Shown piece after piece: positions 18,503 through 26,100 of a DNA stretch of 64,000 bases; the first letter of the stretch is position 1; each line of letters begins with the position of its first letter. This stretch comes from Scandinavium sp036495715 (GTDB lineage Bacteria > Pseudomonadota > Gammaproteobacteria > Enterobacterales > Enterobacteriaceae). Location of the stretch: contig DASXML010000061.1 in NCBI GenBank assembly GCA_036495715.1, positions 1 through 64,000 of the forward strand, given 5' to 3'. The position numbers were made by a program, and so were the translations under genes. Below the pieces are notes generated by a model, which saw only the letters and a program-made list of their open reading frames with translations, searched no databases and was not told where the DNA came from.

Positions 18503-19354
18503 ATGCCTGAACTCCAGAATGACCCGCTGTTACCCGGCTACTCTTTTAACGCCCATCTGGTGGCGGGCCTGACGCCGATTGAAGCCGACGGCTACCTCGA
18601 TTTTTTTGTCGACCGACCGCTGGGCATGAAGGGGTATATCCTGAATCTGACGGTGCGTGGCGAAGGCATTATTAACAATCAGGGCAATCAGTTCGTTTGT
18701 CGTCCGGGCGATATCGTTCTTTTTCCGCCGGGGGAAATCCATCATTACGGTCGTCATCCTGATGCGAGGGAATGGCATCACCAGTGGGTGTATTTCCGCC
18801 CGCGCGCTTACTGGCATGAGTGGTTGATGTGGCCGACGCTGTTTGCACAAACGGGTTTTTATCGTCCTGACGAGGGACATGACGCGCAGTTCGCTGAATT
18901 ATTCGGCCAGATTATCGATGCCGGACAGGGCGTGGGACGCTATTCAGAACTACTGGCGATTAACCTGCTGGAACAGTTGCTGCTGCGGCGCATGGAGGTG
19001 ATCAACGAATCATTGCATCCGCCAATGGACAACCGCGTGCGCGATGCCTGCCAGTACATCAGCGATCATCTGGCAGACAGCCAGTTTGATATCGCCAGCG
19101 TCGCGCAGCATGTGTGCCTGTCACCGTCACGGTTGTCGCACCTGTTTCGCCAGCAACTGGGCGTCAGTGTGCTGAGCTGGCGCGAAGATCAACGGATTAG
19201 CCAGGCGAAGCTATTGTTGAGCACCACACGCATGCCGATAGCCAGCGTCGGGCGTAATGTCGGCTTCGAAGATCAGCTCTACTTTTCCCGCGTTTTCAAA
19301 AAATGTACCGGTGCCAGCCCAAGCGAGTTTCGCGCGGGTGTAAACAATGTGTGA
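18503..19354 (+). CDS. araC: Arabinose operon regulator AraC
   Basis: Arabinose-responsive dual regulator of araBAD and its own gene. The 283 residues show an N-terminal arm and cupin sugar-binding/dimerisation domain (about 10-165, with FPPGEIHHYGRH and YHQWVYFRP-type strands). A linker follows, then two helix-turn-helix motifs (FDIASVAQHVCLSPSRLSHLFR and MPIASVGRNVGFEDQLYFSRVF). The C-terminus ends at FRAGVNNV, about nine residues shorter than E. coli AraC; that tail is known to be dispensable. Confidence 0.98.
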   Translation: MPELQNDPLLPGYSFNAHLVAGLTPIEADGYLDFFVDRPLGMKGYILNLTVRGEGIINNQGNQFVCRPGDIVLFPPGEIHHYGRHPDAREWHHQWVYFRPRAYWHEWLMWPTLFAQTGFYRPDEGHDAQFAELFGQIIDAGQGVGRYSELLAINLLEQLLLRRMEVINESLHPPMDNRVRDACQYISDHLADSQFDIASVAQHVCLSPSRLSHLFRQQLGVSVLSWREDQRISQAKLLLSTTRMPIASVGRNVGFEDQLYFSRVFKKCTGASPSEFRAGVNNV

Positions 19355-19476
19355 AAAAAGTGAATCCAAATGTCGGATTGTCGGTCCTAACCTGTAAACT
19401 ATTCAGACAATTGATGGCTTGACGTAGCCAGCGCCCCTCGGGAGAATCGCTGCTTCGTTTTCCTACCGGATACCCT

Positions 19477-20244
19477 ATGCAAGCGTTGCTGGAACATTTC
19501 ATTACCCAGTCGGTGATGTATTCGCTGATTGCTGTCGCGCTGGTCGCGTTTCTTGAGTCTCTGGCATTGGTCGGGTTGATTCTGCCTGGCACCATTATGA
19601 TGTCGGCGCTTGGGGCGTTGATCGGTAGCGGTGAAGTGAATTTCTGGCAGGCGTGGCTGGCGGGGATTATCGGGTGTTTGCTGGGTGACTGGATTTCATT
19701 CTGGCTTGGCTGGCGTTTCAAAAAACCGCTGCATCGCTGGTCATTCATGAAAAAGAACAAGGCGCTGCTGGATAAAACCGAACATGCGCTGCATCAGCAC
19801 AGCATGATAACGGTGCTGATTGGCCGCTTTATTGGCCCGACACGCCCGCTGGTGCCAATGGTGGCGGGCATGCTCGACCTGCCGATTTCTAAATTCATTA
19901 TTCCGAACATTATCGGCTGCCTGTTCTGGCCGCCGGTCTATTTCCTGCCGGGCATTCTTGCGGGGGCGGCGATTGATATTCCGGCCGATGCGCAGAGCGG
20001 CAGCTTTAAATGGCTGCTGTTGCTGGCGGCGGCGCTGATTTGGCTGGCGGCGTGGCTTGGCTGGCGCTTGTGGCGCAGCGGCAAATCCGGCACCGACCGT
20101 CTGACTCGCTATCTGCCGCGCGCACGTCTGTTGTGGCTAACGCCGGTGCTGTCAGTGCTGGCGGTCGTGTCGCTGTATGTGTTGTTTAAACAGCCGCTTA
20201 TGCCGGTGTATCTGGATATTTTAGGCAAGGTAGTGAGCCGCTAG
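19477..20244 (+). CDS. yabI: DedA-family membrane protein YabI
   Basis: A 255-residue inner-membrane protein of the DedA (SNARE-associated/VTT) family. Members support membrane homeostasis, and several are undecaprenyl-phosphate or phospholipid transporters, but YabI's own substrate is not established. It shows the family features ESLALVGLILPG, the motif GDWISFWLGWRF and the F/GR...R.PLVPMVAG segment (GRFIGPTRPLVPMVAG), plus several hydrophobic spans. It stands alone on the plus strand between araC and the convergent thi operon. Confidence 0.97.
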   Translation: MQALLEHFITQSVMYSLIAVALVAFLESLALVGLILPGTIMMSALGALIGSGEVNFWQAWLAGIIGCLLGDWISFWLGWRFKKPLHRWSFMKKNKALLDKTEHALHQHSMITVLIGRFIGPTRPLVPMVAGMLDLPISKFIIPNIIGCLFWPPVYFLPGILAGAAIDIPADAQSGSFKWLLLLAAALIWLAAWLGWRLWRSGKSGTDRLTRYLPRARLLWLTPVLSVLAVVSLYVLFKQPLMPVYLDILGKVVSR

Positions 20245-20265
20245 GCCCCTCTCCCTGAATAAAAG

Positions 20266-20345
20266 ATTGCCCGGTGGGCGCTACGTTTACCGGGCCTATT
20301 CACCCACTCCTGTAGGCCGTGCAAGCGCAGCGCCGCCCGGCGCTG
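20266..20345. repeat. REP/BIME pair between convergent yabI and thiQ
   Basis: Two REP units in opposite orientation are present: TTGCCCGGTGGGCGC to TTTACCGGGCCTA (20266-20299), and TGTAGGCCGTGCAAGCGC to GCCGCCCGGC (20311-20345). They lie between the 3' ends of yabI and thiQ, where they can act as a bidirectional transcript end. Confidence 0.85.
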
Positions 20346-20348
20346 TTT

Positions 20349-21047
20349 TTATCTCTGGATACCCAGTAAATGCGAGGCGCTGGCGTTGCCGCTCATTAAT
20401 TCAGTGGTTGCACCATCCCAGGCAATACGCCCATCGGCAATCACCAGCGAGCGCGGGGCAATGCTCAGTGCGTCTTCCACGCTGTGTGACACCATCAATA
20501 GCGTCAGCTGCTGACGACGGCAAACATCGCTCACCAGTTTCAGCATCTCCTGACGCAGCGCCGGATCGAGTGCCGAAAAGGGTTCATCCAGCAATAACAC
20601 CGGTTGCTCACGCACCAGACAGCGTGCCAGCGCCGCTCGCTGGCGTTGTCCACCAGACAGCTCGCCCGGTAATCTTTCCAGTAATGATTCAATCCCCATC
20701 TGCGACGCAATCACGTCGAGTTTATGCTGCTGCGCGTCGTTAAGTTTAAGCCCCGGATGCATCCCGAGGCCGATATTCTGCCGCACGGTCAAATGGCTAA
20801 AGAGGTTGTTCTCCTGAAACAGCATCGATACCGGGCGTTTGGCGGGAGGTGTATAAGTATGCGTCTGATTTTCGATAGAAATCGTGCCGCTGTCGGGCGT
20901 CAAAAAACCGGCAATCAGATTCAGTAGCGTGCTTTTTCCCGCTCCGCTCGGCCCAAGCACGGCAATCTGCTCCCCATGTTGCACAGAGAGGGTAAAACGC
21001 ATCGGCAGATGCTCATAAAGCCAGGTGACATCATTGAGTTTTAGCAT
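20349..21047 (-). CDS. thiQ: Thiamine ABC transporter ATPase ThiQ
   Basis: ATPase of the ThiBPQ importer for thiamine, thiamine phosphate and TPP. The start giving MLKLNDVTWLYEHLP was preferred over an ATG seven codons upstream because it yields the 232-residue E. coli form. Walker A GPSGAGKST, Q-loop LFQENNL, signature LSGGQRQ and Walker B LLLDEPF followed by SALD are all intact. It overlaps the end of thiP by 17 bp, so translation is probably coupled. Confidence 0.98.
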   Translation of the reverse strand: MLKLNDVTWLYEHLPMRFTLSVQHGEQIAVLGPSGAGKSTLLNLIAGFLTPDSGTISIENQTHTYTPPAKRPVSMLFQENNLFSHLTVRQNIGLGMHPGLKLNDAQQHKLDVIASQMGIESLLERLPGELSGGQRQRAALARCLVREQPVLLLDEPFSALDPALRQEMLKLVSDVCRRQQLTLLMVSHSVEDALSIAPRSLVIADGRIAWDGATTELMSGNASASHLLGIQR

Positions 21048-22641
21048 CACGACCCGGTAGTTTTTCAATCACGGTGAATAACAGGAAACAGAGCATCAGC
21101 AGGATAAAGGCCGTTACCGCGCCGTCCTGGCTGCGATAGGCGCCAATCTGTTGATAAAGATAGAACGGCAGGGTGCGGAAATCCTCATTGCCGAACAGCG
21201 CGACCACACCAAAATCGCCAATCGACAACACGCAGGCAAACGCCAGCGCCTGAGCGAGAGGGCTTTTCAGTGCGCGCAGTTCCACCACGCGAAAACGGCT
21301 GAAACCCTGCATACCGAGAGACTGGCACAGCAAACTGTAGCGCGCGGTGGCATCGCGCATCGGGCTTTCCAGCACTTTCAGCGCGTAAGGGATAGCCATC
21401 AACGCATTGGTAAAAATCACAATGCCGTCGGCGGAAGCGGGCAACCCAATGCTGTTGTTAAGCAGTAAAAAGAAACCCGTCGCCAGCACAATCCCCGGCA
21501 TTGCAAGAATTAACATGCCGCTGAGTTCCAGTGCTTGTCCGGCGAAATCACGATTTCTGGCGCGGAGTTCACGACTGCTCCACAACAACATCAGCGTCAG
21601 CACAACACATAAAAACCCCGCCGCCACGGCGATGCGCAGCGACGTCCACACCGCTTGCCACAGCACGGGCTGCATCATCACCTGCGGCAGATTACGGTTC
21701 AGCCCGTCGACGATCACGGCTAACAGCGGTGGCAGCAATAAAAGCAGTGCGAAGAAAATCAGCAGCGTATCGGCGATACGGCTGTGCAATCTATCGTCCG
21801 GATCGCGCCAGCCCGTGTGCTGCGTATTCCCCGGTGCGAGCGATTTGCTCAACCGCTGGCTAATCAGCATCAAACCCAAACAGCACAACATCTGGACGAT
21901 CGCCAGCATCGCGGCGCGACCGGGATCGTAATCAAAATTCAGCGCCTGATAGATGGCAAGCTCTATCGTCGTGGCCTGCGGCCCACCGCCCAGCGACAGC
22001 ACGGTGGCGAAACTGGCGAAACAGAGCATGAAAATCAGCGCGGCGATCGCCGGAATTTGCCGCCGCATCCACGGCCATTCGACAAAGCGGAAGAAGGTAA
22101 AGCCGCGCATGCCAAGCTGTGCGGCAAGCTGTCGCTGCTCGCCGGGGATTTGCTCCAGCGCCTGCAATAATAAGCGTGTCGCCATCGGCATATTAAAAAA
22201 CACGTGCGCCAGCAGAATGCCCTGCAAGCCATAAGGCGAGAAAGACCACTGCCAGCCGAACAGCTGAAACAGCTGCGCCAGCCAGCCCTGTCTCCCGTAA
22301 ACGCTGAGAATCCCAAACACTGCCACCAGTACTGGCAAGATTAAGGTCATCGCGCACAGGCGCAACAGAATCCGGCGACCGGGAAAACGACGGCGATACA
22401 ACGAGCGGGCAAGGAAGATAGCGGGAACGACCGACAGCAGCGCGGAGAGAAACGCCTGCCAGAAGGAGAAGCGCACCACGTGCCACAGATAGCTGTCGTG
22501 CAGGAAACTGCCCCAGCTTGCTGCCGGAGCGTTAACCCATAGCGCCAGAAACGCGGCCAGCGCCACGGCCACCATCAAGGTGGCGACCGTAACGCCTGGC
22601 ATCAGCCATCCGGCGATTATTGGCTGACGGCGCGTTGCCAT
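21031..22641 (-). CDS. thiP: Thiamine ABC transporter permease ThiP
   Basis: Fused two-lobed inner-membrane permease of 536 residues with about twelve hydrophobic spans. Each half has a binding-protein-dependent transport loop (EQIPGEQRQLAAQLGMRGF in the first, DATARYSLLCQSLGMQGF in the second), the contact site for ThiQ. It overlaps thiB by 25 bp and thiQ by 17 bp, an arrangement shared with E. coli. Confidence 0.98.
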   Translation of the reverse strand: MATRRQPIIAGWLMPGVTVATLMVAVALAAFLALWVNAPAASWGSFLHDSYLWHVVRFSFWQAFLSALLSVVPAIFLARSLYRRRFPGRRILLRLCAMTLILPVLVAVFGILSVYGRQGWLAQLFQLFGWQWSFSPYGLQGILLAHVFFNMPMATRLLLQALEQIPGEQRQLAAQLGMRGFTFFRFVEWPWMRRQIPAIAALIFMLCFASFATVLSLGGGPQATTIELAIYQALNFDYDPGRAAMLAIVQMLCCLGLMLISQRLSKSLAPGNTQHTGWRDPDDRLHSRIADTLLIFFALLLLLPPLLAVIVDGLNRNLPQVMMQPVLWQAVWTSLRIAVAAGFLCVVLTLMLLWSSRELRARNRDFAGQALELSGMLILAMPGIVLATGFFLLLNNSIGLPASADGIVIFTNALMAIPYALKVLESPMRDATARYSLLCQSLGMQGFSRFRVVELRALKSPLAQALAFACVLSIGDFGVVALFGNEDFRTLPFYLYQQIGAYRSQDGAVTAFILLMLCFLLFTVIEKLPGRDAKTQ

Positions 22642-23600
22642 GCGGCAATCCAGTTCTGGCGGTCTGTTGCCACCTGCTGCGGAGTGTATTCGAGCGTGGT
22701 TTTGGGTTTTACGAGGCTGTTAAAGGCGTCCGGCAGGGCAACTTGAGTTACTGGGTACATCCAGTTGCCGGTCGGGATTGCTTTCTGGAACGCCGGGCTG
22801 ACCATAAATTGCAGGAACTTTTCGGCAAGCTGCGGCTGTTTGCTCGAGGCAGTACGCGCGGCGACTTCCACTTGCAGATAATGCCCTTCCGCAAAATCAG
22901 CGGCGGCGTAGTTGTCTTTTTTCTCTTCGATAATGTGATACGCCGGGGAGGTGGTGTAGCTCAACACCAGGTCACTTTCGCCTTTCAGGAACAGACCGTA
23001 GGCTTCGCTCCAGCCTTTGGTGACGGTGACGGTTTTCGCCGCCAGTTTCTGCCACGCTTCGGGCGCTTTATCACCGTACACTTTTTGCATCCACAGCAGC
23101 AGGCCAAGCCCCGGCGTACTGGTACGTGGGTCTTCATAGATGACGCGCCATTTCTGTGGGCTTTCGACTAAATCTTTGAGGCTTTTCGGCGGGTTCTTTA
23201 GCTTGTTTTTGTCATACACAAACGCAAAATAGCCATAATCGAACGGCACAAACGTATCGTTGTTCCAGCCGCCCGGTACGGTCATGCCCGTTGCTGGTAC
23301 GCCACTTTTAGCAAACAGCCCGGTTTGTGTCGCCGCGTCCAGCAAGTTGTTATCGAGGCCGAGTACCACGTCAGCTTTGCTGTTTTTGCCTTCCATCCGC
23401 AGACGGTTAAGCAGCGACACGCCATCTTCCAGCGCCACGTATTTCAGCTCGCAGTGACAATCGGCTTCGAACGCTTTTTTGACCGCAGGCCCAGGGCCCC
23501 AATCGGCGGAGAAAGAGTCGTAGGTATAAACGGTGAGAACGGGTTTCGCGAAAACGGGTACGCTAATCAGCACCAGGAATGGCAGGAGTTTTTTCAGCAC
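22617..23600 (-). CDS. thiB: Periplasmic thiamine-binding protein ThiB (TbpA)
   Basis: Captures thiamine species in the periplasm for ThiPQ. The start was set at GTG 23598-23600, which has GAGGTG just upstream and gives 327 residues with a signal peptide (LKKLLPFLVLISVPVFA, cleavage before KPVLTVYTYD). An ATG 16 codons earlier would place non-signal residues in front and lies over the riboswitch switching region. The Shine-Dalgarno sequence can pair with upstream sequence under control of the TPP riboswitch. Confidence 0.97.
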   Translation of the reverse strand: MLKKLLPFLVLISVPVFAKPVLTVYTYDSFSADWGPGPAVKKAFEADCHCELKYVALEDGVSLLNRLRMEGKNSKADVVLGLDNNLLDAATQTGLFAKSGVPATGMTVPGGWNNDTFVPFDYGYFAFVYDKNKLKNPPKSLKDLVESPQKWRVIYEDPRTSTPGLGLLLWMQKVYGDKAPEAWQKLAAKTVTVTKGWSEAYGLFLKGESDLVLSYTTSPAYHIIEEKKDNYAAADFAEGHYLQVEVAARTASSKQPQLAEKFLQFMVSPAFQKAIPTGNWMYPVTQVALPDAFNSLVKPKTTLEYTPQQVATDRQNWIAAWQRAVSQ

Positions 23601-23604
23601 TTTG

Positions 23605-23925
23605 CACCTCAAAATTAGGGGTGGCAAAGGATTTTGAGTGAGCCTCAAATCCCTTCGCCGGCGTTATCCGGATCAGGTTCGACGGGTATTATCTCAGCCG
23701 ATACACGTCATCCTTCAAGCTGCCTCTGCGTTGACTGCGCTCGTTACTCGGCCCGTCCTGGGCCTCGCCCTGGTGGGTCGCTGCAAGCAGCGCTCAAATC
23801 TGTTCCTGACAGATTTGTCACACCAGTCACATAGTTTATCTATGCTCCCGGTGATTCACTCACTTGCCGCCTTAATGCATCTCGAATGATTTTGTGTATG
23901 TGTACCAGCACCCCGTTGAGAACGG
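23605..23925 (-). promoter_or_regulatory. TPP riboswitch (THI box, SroA-type leader) with an ERIC in its P3 arm
   Basis: Minus strand: the 5' part CTCAACGGGGTGCT is at 23907-23920. The 3' part is at 23650-23699, with GCTGAGATAATACCCGT, ACCTGATCCGGATAACGCC and GCGAAGGGA, which together match the TPP aptamer. P1 is CTCAA (23916-23920) with TTGAG (23644-23648). Between GGGGTGCT and GCTGAGA, where E. coli has a short P3 hairpin, about 200 nt of ERIC sequence are inserted. Downstream, CTCAAAAT (23631-23638) can pair with ATTTTGAG (23608-23615) and hide the thiB Shine-Dalgarno sequence, or instead pair with the P1 3' strand ATTTGAG. Confidence 0.9.
23701..23899. repeat. Long-form ERIC element (about 199 bp) inside the TPP riboswitch
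   Basis: The ends are ATACAC (23701) and GTGTAT (to 23899). The core has CACCAGTCACATAGTTTATC, TATGCTCCCGGTGATTCACT and CTTGCCGCC. Compared with a 127-bp ERIC it carries an extra block of about 70 bp (roughly 23748-23820: GCCCGTCCTGGGCC to ACAGATTTGTC), as described for long ERIC variants. Its terminal inverted repeats extend the riboswitch P3 helix (GCTGGTACAC with GTGTATCGGC, ten pairs including wobbles). Confidence 0.88.
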
Positions 23926-23963
23926 CGCTATTGTAATGAGTTTGTGACTTTTCAGGAAGCCCC

Positions 23964-24077
23964 CGTCATACTTCGAGCCGCAGCTGCGTTGGCTGCACTC
24001 CCTCACCCCAGTCACTTACGTGAGTAAGCTCCTGGGGATTCACTCCCTTGCCGCCTTTCTGCAACTCGAATTATTTA
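23964..24077. repeat. ERIC element between thiB leader and sgrR
   Basis: About 114 bp containing the canonical core CACCCCAGTCACTTACG and GTAAGCTCCTGGGGATTCAC, then CTTGCCGCC, with degenerate ends GTCATACTTCGAGC and GCAACTCGAATTATTTAG. This is the closest to the ERIC consensus of the three copies in the window. It lies 7 bp beyond the sgrR stop codon, between sgrR and the thiB promoter region. Confidence 0.92.
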
Positions 24078-24084
24078 GGGGGGG

Positions 24085-25740
24085 TTAGGGCTCCGGTGGC
24101 GCAAACCATGCTGACTTAAAGTCAAACCAGCCTAACGTATTCATGCGCAAGCCGCGCATACTGCGCTGGCCCTGAATTCTCAGCCAGTGGTGAATGAGTG
24201 GCACGATTGAGCGCTGGGCGATCAGTTGTTGTGACCAATTAGCGAGATTGATCTCTCCGGCTTGCCAGTCGGTGGCGGCCTGTTGCCAGTCCAGCGGAAT
24301 ACAGTGCTGGATCAGTGGGACTTCAAACAATTGGGCAAATAACGAGAAATCCAGCGGTAGCGTGAAGTTGGCGCTGTTGAGCCACATATCACTCTGCGCT
24401 TCACCGCAATGCCACTCGTCGTAGTCTAACTCCTGAATCTCCAGCTTTACCTGATGCTCCGCGAGCAGGCGGCTCATGATCTGCGCAATGTTTTTATGCT
24501 CCAGATGTTCCCGATAATAGGTGAGCGTCAATGTTTCCAGTCCGGCGGGTTTGTCACCTTTGCCTGGGCGGGCATGATGCCAGCGCGGCAGCAATCCGTA
24601 GGCCGGAAACCAGCTTCCTTGATATTGCTCATCGGCGTGGTACAGCAAATTGGCGGGGGAAAGAATTTTACTCACCCAGCGCCGAACCTCGTCGGATAAT
24701 CCTTTTTGGCTGCGGGCGTCGAAAAGCAGGTAATAACAGCCTTCTTCGAGGCGGCTCTCTACCGCTTTTTCCCCTTCCGTGGAGCCTTCGAGCGTCAGCC
24801 CGCAGGTGACTTCATCGCCGATTTCCGGCAGCACCCACACGTTCACTTCGTCAATCAGTGCCCGATAGCCAAAGAAATCATCAAAGGCGTGAATTTTTAG
24901 CTGATTTTGGTTGTTGCGCGCGACGGCGTAAGGCCCAGTGCCAATCGGCAGGCTGGAAAAATTGTTCATTGTTTCCCATTCACGCGGCAGGATCATCGCC
25001 GGAATGTGGCCGAGCAGCCAGGGCAACCAACGATCCGGGTGCGCGAGATGGATGTCCAGCGTCCAGGCGGTCGGTGAATCAATGCGCGTAATATGGGCGT
25101 ACAGCGGCAGGGCGTTAATGCGTTGCAGCGAGTGGATGACGTCATCCATCTCCAGCTCGCGACCATGATGAAAATGAATGCCGGGGCGAAGGTAAAAACG
25201 CCAGTGTAAAGGGGATATTTGTTGCCAGTGGTGGGCAATATCGGCTTCCAGTTCCCCGTTTTCCTCATTTATGCGCGTCAGAGCGCTAAAAATTTGGCGA
25301 GCAATATGCGTTTCGGAGCGTCGTAACGGCGTGCCGGGCAGCAGATTTCGCATGGGTCGATAGTAAAGTACCCGCAGGATATGCCGCCCCTGGCGGAAAC
25401 TGCGGCCCAGATGCGACACCAACATTTGGCGTACCGTGGCTTTGTCACCGACCAGTTGCACGAGTTGATCGATGCGGTCCTGCTCGAGCAAATCTTCCGC
25501 GCGCTGTTGTTGAAGCGCCAGTCCGGTGTAGAGAAACGTCAGGTGTGAGCGCTTACCGCGCCCAGCTTCTGCTTTCCACGTCAGCCAGCCTCTGTCTTCC
25601 ATGGTGTTCAGCAGCGTGCGCATATGGCGGCGTGAACAACTGAGTAATTCAGCCAGCTCATTGAGCGTGGTGTCCTGAGATTTTCCGTCACAGCATTGCC
25701 ATAAGCGGATGAACTGTTGTTGCAGACGACCAGAGGACAT
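24085..25740 (-). CDS. sgrR: Transcriptional activator SgrR of the sugar-phosphate stress response
   Basis: Activates sgrS when glucose 6-phosphate or analogues accumulate, and represses itself. The 551 residues, identical in number to E. coli SgrR, have an N-terminal winged-helix DNA-binding domain (about 1-95, LNELAELLSCSRRHMRTLLN). An SBP_bac_5-type solute-binding domain fills the rest and presumably senses the metabolite. It is divergent from sgrS/sgrT across an 80-bp region and lies upstream of the thi operon. Confidence 0.98.
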   Translation of the reverse strand: MSSGRLQQQFIRLWQCCDGKSQDTTLNELAELLSCSRRHMRTLLNTMEDRGWLTWKAEAGRGKRSHLTFLYTGLALQQQRAEDLLEQDRIDQLVQLVGDKATVRQMLVSHLGRSFRQGRHILRVLYYRPMRNLLPGTPLRRSETHIARQIFSALTRINEENGELEADIAHHWQQISPLHWRFYLRPGIHFHHGRELEMDDVIHSLQRINALPLYAHITRIDSPTAWTLDIHLAHPDRWLPWLLGHIPAMILPREWETMNNFSSLPIGTGPYAVARNNQNQLKIHAFDDFFGYRALIDEVNVWVLPEIGDEVTCGLTLEGSTEGEKAVESRLEEGCYYLLFDARSQKGLSDEVRRWVSKILSPANLLYHADEQYQGSWFPAYGLLPRWHHARPGKGDKPAGLETLTLTYYREHLEHKNIAQIMSRLLAEHQVKLEIQELDYDEWHCGEAQSDMWLNSANFTLPLDFSLFAQLFEVPLIQHCIPLDWQQAATDWQAGEINLANWSQQLIAQRSIVPLIHHWLRIQGQRSMRGLRMNTLGWFDFKSAWFAPPEP

Positions 25741-25807
25741 AAAAGGGGAACTCCCGGCGAAAACTCAGCAATTTATTTATCCTCATATTAAGCCAATAAT
25801 TGATTTC

Positions 25808-26071
25808 GATGAAGTGAGGAGATGAAGATGAAGAAGCCAACTGTTTGTCAGTTTTATCAACAGTACTTTTTGGCGACACAAGGAGTGTCATGGCTGGCCC
25901 GCCTGGTCGCAGGAACGCGTCTGAAAATGCTGGAGGAATTGATGCAGTGGGACGTTACATCCACGGTTTCGGACCTTCATTAAACTTGACTTGATCATGT
26001 GTGACTGAGTATTGGTATCAGGCGATAGCCTTGAAACACCCGCCAGCAGAATGCTTCTGCTGGCTTTTTTC
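25808..26071 (+). ncRNA. sgrS: SgrS small RNA
   Basis: Hfq-dependent sRNA that base-pairs with ptsG and other transport mRNAs during glucose-phosphate stress. The seed GTGTGACTGAGTATTGGT (25999-26016) is identical to the E. coli ptsG-pairing region. The 3' end is a terminator hairpin (GCCAGCAG...CTGCTGGC, 26042-26064) followed by T6. The 5' end GATGAAG resembles the E. coli SgrS start, so the RNA would be about 264 nt, longer than the 227-nt E. coli form. It also encodes SgrT and is divergent from sgrR. Confidence 0.92.
25828..25983 (+). CDS. sgrT: Glucose uptake inhibitor SgrT encoded within SgrS
   Basis: Small protein that binds EIICB-Glc (PtsG) and blocks glucose transport. The 51-residue frame has the conserved features QFYQQYF near the start and MLEELMQWD near the end, against 43 residues in E. 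coli. GAGGAG ends at 25821, six bases before ATG 25828; an ATG two codons earlier (25822) is directly abutted by that sequence and is therefore less likely. The frame ends 15 nt before the ptsG-pairing seed. Confidence 0.9.
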   Translation: MKKPTVCQFYQQYFLATQGVSWLARLVAGTRLKMLEELMQWDVTSTVSDLH

Positions 26072-26100
26072 GTTTTCTCTTTTGCGCTTAAGGATGAATC

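Noticed and set aside
3182..24077. The inverted repeats at the three ERIC sites as insertion sequences or CRISPR repeats
   Set aside because: They match the ERIC consensus core, encode nothing, are unevenly spaced and have no spacer array.
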